Source: Alphaproteobacteria bacterium (GTDB taxonomy: Bacteria > Pseudomonadota > Alphaproteobacteria > Rhodospirillales > Rhodospirillaceae). From it: a stretch of 64,000 nucleotides of DNA. Position numbers and translations under genes: made by a program. Of this stretch, positions 53,523 through 61,300 are shown one piece after another (positions within the stretch are counted from its first letter, which is position 1; every line of letters starts with the position of its first letter). The stretch is taken from the NCBI GenBank assembly GCA_003246625.1, contig QJZR01000010.1:176339-240338 (forward strand), read 5' to 3'. The notes under the pieces are model-generated. The model did no database searches. It had not been told where the DNA came from and saw only the letters and a program-made list of their open reading frames with translations.

Positions 53523-55342
53523 GCATCCGCCTTCTCCCCCCCGACCTGGTCGACCGCATCGCCGCGGGCGAGGTGGTGGAACGCCCCGCCTCCGCCGCCA
53601 AGGAAATCCTCGAAAACGCCCTCGACGCCGGGGCGGGGCGCGTCGCGGTGGCGATCCGCGACGGCGGGCGAAGCCTGATCTCGGTCACCGACGACGGCTG
53701 CGGCATGACGGCGGAGGAACTCTCCCTCGCCGTGGAACGCCACGCCACCTCGAAGCTGCCCACCGGCGACTTGACCCACATCGACCATTTCGGCTTCCGC
53801 GGCGAGGCCCTGCCCAGCATCGGCGCGGTGGCGCGCCTGTCCATCGTCTCCCGCCCCGCCGGGGCGGACGCCGCCTGGCGCATCGCGGTGGAGGGCGGGG
53901 TGAAATCCGCCCCCGAGCCCGCCGCGCAGCCGCCCGGCACCCGCGTCGAAATCCGCGACCTGTTCTTCGCCACCCCGGCCCGCCTGAAGTTCCTGAAAAG
54001 CCCCCGTACCGAGGCGGCGCACGCCCTGGACACGGTGAAGCGCCTGGCCATGGCGCACCCGCAGGTGGGGTTCTCGTTCACCGACGACGGGCGGGAACGC
54101 CTGTCCCTGCCGCCGGAAGGCGGCGACCTGTTCGATGCCCGCCTCGCCCGCCTGCGCGCCATCCTCGGCCGCGACTTCGCGGAAAACGCCGTGGCGGTGG
54201 ACATCGACCGCGAGGGCCTGCGCCTCACCGGCTATGCCGGGCTGCCCACCTTCAACGTCGGCACCGCGCAGGAACAGTTTCTGTTCGTCAACGGCCGCCC
54301 GGTGCGCGACCGCCTGCTGCTGGGCGCGGTGCGCGGCGCCTATCGCGACGTGCTGGCGCACGACCGCCACCCGGTACTGGCCCTGTTCCTCACCGTCGAT
54401 CCCGAGTTCGTCGACGTCAACGTCCACCCGGCGAAGGCCGAGGTCCGCTTCCGCGACCCCGGTCTGGTCCGCGCCCTGATCGTTTCCGGCCTCAAGGCGG
54501 CGATCGGCGGGGCGATGTTCCGCGCCGCCGACGCCGCCCCCGCGATGCTGGCCGCCTTCCGCGCCGAGGGGACGTCCCCCTTCCCGACGCACGGTTTCGG
54601 CGGCCCCGCCCGCCCGGCCAACCCGCGCGCCCAGCTGGACGCCGCCATCGCCTTCCAGGCGCCGCCGCATTTCGCCGAGGCGGCGGCCCTGCCCGGCCTT
54701 TCCCTGCCGCCCGGCGGCGCCGCGCGCGGCAGCGGCGGCGACGCCCCGGCGGCAACGGAGGAAGCCTTCCCCCTCGGCCAGGCGCGCGCCCAGGTGCACG
54801 AAACCTATGTCGTGGCGCAGACCGGCGACGGCATCGTCATCGTCGACCAGCACGCCGCGCACGAACGCATCGTCCTGGAGAAGATCAAGGCGGAGATCGC
54901 CGCCTCCGGCGTCAAGCGCCAGGTGCTGCTGCTGCCCGAGGTGGTGGAACTGGAGGAAGCCGCCGCCGACCGGCTGCTCGAACGCGCCGAAGACCTGGCG
55001 GGGATGGGGCTCGCCCTCGAACGCTTCGGCGAGGACGCGGTGGTGGTGCGGGAAATCCCCGCCGCCCTGGGCAACGCCGACGTCCGCGCCCTGGTCCGCG
55101 ACATCGCCGATTCCCTGACCGAATGGGGCGATGCCTCGGCGCTTTCCGACCGCCTCGACCGGCTGCTCGCCACCGTCGCCTGCCACGGCTCGGTGCGGGC
55201 CGGACGCCGCCTGTCGGTGGAGGAAATGAACGCCCTGCTGCGGCAGATCGAAACCACGCCGCGCGGCGGCCAGTGCAACCACGGCCGCCCCACCTATGTC
55301 GAGCTGAAGCTCGCCGACATCGCCCGCCTGTTCGGGCGCTGA
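53519..55342 (+). CDS. mutL: DNA mismatch repair protein MutL
   Basis: MutL couples MutS mismatch recognition to strand incision. The GTG start at 53519-53521 overlaps pgi. The 607-residue product has the GHKL ATPase motifs ENALDAG, DDGCGM and GFRGEAL in the N-terminal half. A Pro/Ala-rich linker (about 350-410) leads to a C-terminal dimerisation/endonuclease domain with [12 protein letters not shown], matching the endonuclease motif DQHA-x2-E-x4-E, and CNHGRPT. It is therefore the nicking type of MutL, as expected where MutH is absent. Confidence 0.96.
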   Translation: MSIRLLPPDLVDRIAAGEVVERPASAAKEILENALDAGAGRVAVAIRDGGRSLISVTDDGCGMTAEELSLAVERHATSKLPTGDLTHIDHFGFRGEALPSIGAVARLSIVSRPAGADAAWRIAVEGGVKSAPEPAAQPPGTRVEIRDLFFATPARLKFLKSPRTEAAHALDTVKRLAMAHPQVGFSFTDDGRERLSLPPEGGDLFDARLARLRAILGRDFAENAVAVDIDREGLRLTGYAGLPTFNVGTAQEQFLFVNGRPVRDRLLLGAVRGAYRDVLAHDRHPVLALFLTVDPEFVDVNVHPAKAEVRFRDPGLVRALIVSGLKAAIGGAMFRAADAAPAMLAAFRAEGTSPFPTHGFGGPARPANPRAQLDAAIAFQAPPHFAEAAALPGLSLPPGGAARGSGGDAPAATEEAFPLGQARAQVHETYVVAQTGDGIVIVDQHAAHERIVLEKIKAEIAASGVKRQVLLLPEVVELEEAAADRLLERAEDLAGMGLALERFGEDAVVVREIPAALGNADVRALVRDIADSLTEWGDASALSDRLDRLLATVACHGSVRAGRRLSVEEMNALLRQIETTPRGGQCNHGRPTYVELKLADIARLFGR

Positions 55343-55343
55343 G

Positions 55344-56573
55344 CTATTGCGCCTGGGCCTTGGCCGCGCGGCGCGCCTCCAGCTTGTCCTTCTCGATGTT
55401 CGGCAGGAACGCGGTGAGAAGGCCGATCGCCGGCAGGAAGGCGCAGACGTGATAGACGAAGCGGATGCCGTGCACATCCGCCACCTCGCCCAGGACCGCC
55501 GCGCCCAACCCGGCGACGCCGAAGGAAAAGCCGAAGAACAGACCGGCGATGGTGCCCACCTTGCCCGGCACCAGTTCCTGCCCGTAGACGACGATCGCCG
55601 AGAACGCCGAGGCAAGGACCAAACCGATGATCACGGTCAGGATCGGCGTCCAGAACAGGTTGGCGTAGGGCAGCATCAGGGTGAACGGCAGCACCCCCAG
55701 GATGGAAATCCAGATCACCACCTTGCGGCCGAAGCGGTCGCCCACCGGGCCGCCGATCAGGGTCCCCGCCGCCACCGAGCCGAGGAAGATGAACAGATAG
55801 ATCTGCGAGGCGCGCACCGACAGGTGGAACGTCTCCATAAGATAAAAGGTGTAGTAGCTGGTCATGCTGGCCATGTAGACGTTCTTCGAGAACACCAGCA
55901 GCGCCAGAAGCCCCAGGGTGACCATCACCCGGCGGCGCGGCACCGGCGACACCGCGGCCGCGGCCGCGCCCTTCGCCGCGGCGGCGGCGCGCGCCTCGCG
56001 GTACCACAGGCCGACCCGCCACAGCACCATCGCCGCGATCAAGGCGGCGGCGGAGAACCAGGCCACCGACCCCTGGCCGTTGGGCACCACGATCAGCGCG
56101 GCGAGCAACGGACCGAAGGCGGTGCCGGAATTGCCGCCCACCTGGAACACCGACTGCGCCAGACCGAAGCGCCCGCCCGAGGCCATCCGCGCCACCCGCG
56201 ACGACTCGGGGTGGAAGACCGACGACCCCATCCCCACCACCGCCGCCCCGGCCAGCAGCAGGGGATAGGAGGACGCGGTGGCCAGCAAGATCAGCCCGCA
56301 GAAGGTGGAGCACATGCCGAGCACCAGGGAAAAGGGCTTGGGATGCTTGTCGGTATAGAACCCGACCCACGGCTGCAACAGCGAGGCGGTCAGCTGGAAG
56401 GTCAGGGTCAACAGGCCGATCTGGCCGAAGTCGAGGGAATAGTTGGTCTTGAGGATGGGATAGATGGCCGCCAGCAGCGACTGCATCATGTCGTTGAGCA
56501 TATGACAGAAGCTCAGGGCCAGAAGCACCGTGAAGGCGGTGGTCCCGGCGGAGGAATCCTGGCGCACCCGCAC
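55344..56573 (-). CDS. MFS transporter, fosmidomycin resistance (Fsr) family
   Basis: This 409-residue, 12-helix MFS protein resembles the fosmidomycin resistance efflux pump Fsr. Diagnostic stretches are LNDMMQSLLAAIYPILKTNYSLDFGQIGLL and VVGMGSSVFHPESSRVARMASGGR. A MFS loop motif GGPVGDRFGRKVVIW (about 270-284) is present. The gene is convergent with mutL (1 bp between stop codons) and divergent from cfa. Natural substrates are unknown. Confidence 0.9.
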   Translation of the reverse strand: MRVRQDSSAGTTAFTVLLALSFCHMLNDMMQSLLAAIYPILKTNYSLDFGQIGLLTLTFQLTASLLQPWVGFYTDKHPKPFSLVLGMCSTFCGLILLATASSYPLLLAGAAVVGMGSSVFHPESSRVARMASGGRFGLAQSVFQVGGNSGTAFGPLLAALIVVPNGQGSVAWFSAAALIAAMVLWRVGLWYREARAAAAAKGAAAAAVSPVPRRRVMVTLGLLALLVFSKNVYMASMTSYYTFYLMETFHLSVRASQIYLFIFLGSVAAGTLIGGPVGDRFGRKVVIWISILGVLPFTLMLPYANLFWTPILTVIIGLVLASAFSAIVVYGQELVPGKVGTIAGLFFGFSFGVAGLGAAVLGEVADVHGIRFVYHVCAFLPAIGLLTAFLPNIEKDKLEARRAAKAQAQ

Positions 56574-56793
56574 CCTCCGATTGGCGAAAAAGAAGCAACA
56601 GTGCTGTCATATCGGCAACGCCCCGGCAAGGAACAAGCGGGGCGCGGCGGGAACTCGGCCGCCGCTGCTGCGAAAATGCCACAGGATTTGCGGCGAGACG
56701 CGGACGTCCCCATATCGACGGGGGAAAAAGGGTCCGTAAAACGCGTGTCCCGGGAGGGACTGTCCGGCCTTTGTTGCAAAGCGCGGGAGGTCC

Positions 56794-58041
56794 ATGATGC
56801 TGTTTCAAGTGTTCTTGCGCCGTCTGATTCGCCGGGGCGACCTGACCGTCGTGCTGCCCGGCGGCAAATCGTTCCGTATCGAGGGGGCGCCCTTCGACGC
56901 CCTGCCGCCCGAGGAGCGCCCGGCGCCGGTGCGCCTGGTCATCGACGACCCCGGGCTGCTGCGCCGCCTGCCCTGGCACCCCGCGCTGGCCTTCGGCGAG
57001 GGCTACATGGACGGCACCGTCCGTTTCGAGGAAGGCTCCCTGCGCGATTTCCTGGCGCTGTTCATGCTCAACGCGGCGGCGGCCGGCGACCGCCCGCTGT
57101 CCCGCGCCAAGGGCGGCGTCGACCGCCTGATCCGCCGCCTGCACCAGAACAACCCGATTCCCCGCGCGGCCCGGAACGTCGCCCACCACTACGACCTGTC
57201 GCCGCGCCTTTACGAGCTCTTCCTCGACGCCGACCGCCAATATTCCTGCGCCTACTTCCCCACCGGCAGCGAAACCCTGGAACAGGCGCAGGCGGCGAAG
57301 AAGCGCCACATCGCGGCGAAGCTGTTGCTGCGCCCCGGCATGCGGGTCCTCGACATCGGTTGCGGCTGGGGCGGCACCGCGCTTTATCTCGCCCGCGAGT
57401 TCGGCGTTTCGGTCACCGGCATCACCCTGTCCGAACGGCAGCTCGAAGCGGCGCGCGGACGCGCCCGCGCCGAGGGGCTCGACGACCGGGTGCGATTCGA
57501 GCTGACCGACTACCGCGAGGCCGGGGGCACATTCGACCGCATCGTTTCGGTCGGCATGTTCGAACACGTCGGGGTGCGATTCTACCGCGCCTATTTCCGT
57601 GCCGTCCGTTCCCTGCTGGCCCCCGACGGAGTCGCCCTTTTGCACACCATCGGCCGCTCCGACCCGCCGGGCGACACCAATCCCTGGCTGCGCAAATACA
57701 TTTTCCCCGGCGGCTATTGCCCGGCGCTGTCGGAAATCATGGCGGCGGTGGAACGCGAACGCCTGACCGCCACCGACGTCGAGGTGCTGCGCCTGCACTA
57801 TGCCCGCACCCTCGCCCTCTGGCACCAACGCTTCCAGGCGAACCGCGCCGAAATCGCCGCGATGCTGGACGAACGCTTCTGCCGGATGTGGGAGTTCTAT
57901 CTGATCGGTTCGGAAATGGCCTTCCGCCACGAGGACCAGGTGGTCTTCCAGATACAACTGGCGCGAGACAAGGCCGCCGTTCCGGACAGCCGGGATTACA
58001 TCGCGGCGTTCGAGGCCAGCCACCCCCTGCCGACCGGATGA
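56794..58041 (+). CDS. cfa: Cyclopropane-fatty-acyl-phospholipid synthase
   Basis: This SAM-dependent enzyme adds a methylene bridge to unsaturated acyl chains of membrane phospholipids. The 415-residue product has the typical N-terminal lipid-binding part and the methyltransferase motif VLDIGCGWGGTALYLA (about residues 185-200), with HYDLSPRLYELFLD before it and GMFEHVG after. The ATG at 56794 follows GGGAGG closely. The gene is divergent from the Fsr-like pump; the 220-bp gap has no clear promoter motif. Length is normal for the alphaproteobacterial type. Confidence 0.95.
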   Translation: MMLFQVFLRRLIRRGDLTVVLPGGKSFRIEGAPFDALPPEERPAPVRLVIDDPGLLRRLPWHPALAFGEGYMDGTVRFEEGSLRDFLALFMLNAAAAGDRPLSRAKGGVDRLIRRLHQNNPIPRAARNVAHHYDLSPRLYELFLDADRQYSCAYFPTGSETLEQAQAAKKRHIAAKLLLRPGMRVLDIGCGWGGTALYLAREFGVSVTGITLSERQLEAARGRARAEGLDDRVRFELTDYREAGGTFDRIVSVGMFEHVGVRFYRAYFRAVRSLLAPDGVALLHTIGRSDPPGDTNPWLRKYIFPGGYCPALSEIMAAVERERLTATDVEVLRLHYARTLALWHQRFQANRAEIAAMLDERFCRMWEFYLIGSEMAFRHEDQVVFQIQLARDKAAVPDSRDYIAAFEASHPLPTG

Positions 58042-58399
58042 ACCGCGTTCTCAAGAAACGACGCGAGGAAACAATGTAACGTGTTTCGTAATGACTGCAC
58101 GATATTTCCGTTATCGTGTTGTTTTCCAAATCCGTATTTGGAAACCAAGGCTCAAGCGACAATTTTATGGCGGATTCCAGGCTTGTCTCGATACCACAGA
58201 AGAGGTAAAGTTCGTGTCGAACAGAATGTTCGGTTGAGTCACGCAGAAGCGAGCGGCGATCAGAGACGGTTCGGCGTTCTCCATCGTTTTCCTGGCCTGC
58301 TCACTTTTGAAAGCTGCTTCCCGTTGGGGGCAACAGCTTCATTAGGTTGTGCAGACGATTCCCGCCACCAGTGGGAATCCCGTTACAGGAGGGCAAGCG
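58042..58399 (+). other. 358-bp AT-richer leader of the octad-repeat gene
   Basis: No protein gene is convincing here. The region is distinctly more AT-rich than its neighbours. It contains a perfect 9-bp hairpin TTTCCAAAT-CCGT-ATTTGGAAA (58123-58144), which may end the cfa transcript though it lacks a U tract, and a second stem GATTCCC/GGGAATC (58357-58379) just before the Shine-Dalgarno AGGAGGG at about 58387-58393. The latter could control translation of the downstream gene. Confidence 0.55.
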
Positions 58400-61300
58400 A
58401 TGGCCATTTCCCCAGTATCCTATCTGTCCACGTCCCAGATCGCTGCCCTGACCACGACGGCAATTCAGGATCTGTCCTCGACGGACATCCAGTCCCTGAA
58501 TTCCACGCAGCTTGCATCGCTGACCACCACCCAGATCCAATCGCTGTCCACCACGCACGTCGACGCCCTGCTCACCACGCAGGTGAAGGCCTTGACGACG
58601 GCGCAGGTGGGCGCGCTCAAGTCCACGCAACTGGTCTTCGACGCCGACCAACTGGCCGTCCTCAGCCAGGCGCAGATTCAGTCGCTGTCCACCACCAACG
58701 TCTCCGCCCTCAGCGAAACCCAGTTCCAGGCCCTGTCCACCGGCCAGGTCAAATCGCTGACCACCACCCAGATCGAGTCTCTCAACGCCACCGACATCAG
58801 CGAATTCACCAGCAGCCAGGTCGGGGCGCTGACCACCACCCAGGCGGGCGCGTTCACCGCCACCAGCATCGCCGCCCTGGCCGATACCCAGGCGCAGGCC
58901 CTGAACAGCGCGCAGATCGGCGCGCTCAACGCCACCCAGGTCTCCGCCCTGTCGGCCACCGCCGTCGCCGAACTGAATAAGACGCAGATCCGCGGGCTTT
59001 CCACCACCCAGGTGGCGTCTCTCAACGCCACCGACATCGGCGAGTTCACCGGCACCCAGATCGGCCAGATGTCGATCGAGCAGGTCGGCGCGATCAGCAC
59101 CACCGGGATTTCCGCCCTCTCCGCCACCCAGATGGAAAGCCTGGGCACCCAGCGGGTGCAGGCCTTCACCACCACCCAGGTCGCGGCGCTGTCGGCCACC
59201 GACATCGGCGAGTTCTCCGCCGCCCAGGTCGGCGTGCTCTCCGGCGACCAGGTCGGCGCGCTCTCCACTACCAGCCTGACCGCGCTTTCCGCCACCCAGA
59301 TGGCGGGGATGTCCACCCTGCGGGTGAGGGCGCTGTCCACCACCCAGGTCGCCGCCCTGTCGGCCACCGACATCGGCGAATTCTCCGCCGCCCAGATCGG
59401 CGCCCTGACCACCACCCAGGTGGGTTCGCTCTCCGCCACCAGCCTGGCGGCGATTTCCGGGACCCAGGCGCAGGCCCTGACCAGCGGCCAGATCGGCGCC
59501 CTCAACGACACCCAGGTCTCCGCCCTCACCGCCACCGCCGTTTCCGAGCTGAGCAAGACGCAGCTGCGCGGCCTCTCCACCACCCAGGTCGCCGCCCTGT
59601 CGGCCACCGACATCGGCGAGTTCACCGGCACCCAGATCGGCCAGATGTCGATCGAGCAGGTCGGCGCGATCAGCACCACCGGCATTTCCGCCCTTTCCGC
59701 CACCCAGATGGAAAGCCTGGGCACCGCCCGGATCTCGGCCTTCACCACCACCCAGATCGCCGCCCTTTCCGCCACCGACATCGGCGAATTCTCCGCCGCG
59801 CAGATCGGCGCGCTCTCCGGCAACCAGCTGGCTTCGCTCTCCACCACCAGCCTGACCGCGCTCTCCGCCACCCAGATGGAAGGCATGTCCACCCTGCGGG
59901 TGAAGACGCTGTCCACCACCCAGATCGCGGCGCTGTCGGCCACCGACATCGGCGAATTCTCCGCCGCCCAGATCGGCGCCCTGAGCACCACCCAGGTGGG
60001 TTCGCTCTCCGCCACCGGCATCGCCGCCCTCTCCGCCACCCAGGCGCAGGCCCTGACCAGCGGCCAGATCGGCGCCCTCAACGACACCCAGGTCTCCGCC
60101 CTGTCGGCCACCGCCGTTTCCGAGTTGAGCAAGACGCAGCTGCGCGGCCTCTCCACCACCCAGGTGGCGGCGCTGTCGGCCACCGACCTCGGCGAGTTCA
60201 CCGGCACCCAGATCGGCCAGATGTCGATCGAGCAGGTCGGCGCGATCAGCACCACCGGGATTTCCGCCCTCTCCGCGACGCAGATGGAGAGCCTGGGCAC
60301 CCAGCGGGTGCAGGCCTTCACCACCACCCAGATCGCCGCCCTTTCCGCCACCGACATCGGCGAGTTCTCCTCCGCCCAGGTCGGCGTGCTCTCCACCAGC
60401 CAGATCGGCGCGCTCTCCACCACCAGCCTGGCGGCGCTGACCGCCACCCAGATGGAAGGCATGTCCACCCTGCAGGTGAAGGCGCTGTCCACCACCCAGG
60501 TCGCGGCCCTGTCGGCCACCGACATCGGCGAGTTCACCTCGCGCCAGATCGGCGCCCTGACCACCACCCAGGTGGGTTCGCTCTCCGCCACCGGTATCGC
60601 CGCCCTCTCCGCCTCCCAGGCGCAGGCGCTGACCAGCGCCCAGATCGGCTCGCTGAACGACACCCAGGTGTCGGCGCTGACCGCCACCGCCGTGGCCGAG
60701 TTGAACAAGACCCAGCTGCGCGGCCTCTCCACCACCCAGGTCGCCGCCCTCAACGCCACAGACATCGGCGAGTTCACCGGCACCCAGATCGGCCAGATGT
60801 CGATCGAGCAGGTCGGCGCGATCAACACCACCAGTTTGTCGGCGCTCTCCGCCACCCAGATGGAAAGCCTGGGAACCGCCCGGGTGCAGGCCTTCACCAC
60901 CACCCAGATGGCGGCGCTGTCGGCCACCGACATCGGCGAATTCTCCGCCGCCCAGATCGGCGTGCTCTCCGGCGACCAGATCGGCGCGCTCTCCACCACC
61001 AGCCTGGCGGCGCTGACCGCCACCCAGATGGAAGGCATGTCCACCGCCCGGGTGCGCGGCCTCTCCACCACCCAGATCGCGGCCCTGTCGGCCACCGACA
61101 TCGGCGAGTTCACCTCGCAGCAGATCGGCGCCCTGACCACCACCCAGGTAGGGTCGCTCTCCGCCACCGGTATCGCGGCGCTGTCCGCCACCCAGGCGCA
61201 GGCGCTGACCAGCGGCCAGATCGGCGCCCTCAACGACACCCAGGTGTCGGCGCTGACCGCCACCGCCGTGGCCGAGTTGAACAAGACCCAGCTGCGCGGC

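Noticed and set aside
58081..58980. Possible gene covering the leader and start of the repeat gene in another frame
   Set aside because: It becomes His/Arg-rich out-of-frame sequence over the repeats and has no recognisable product.
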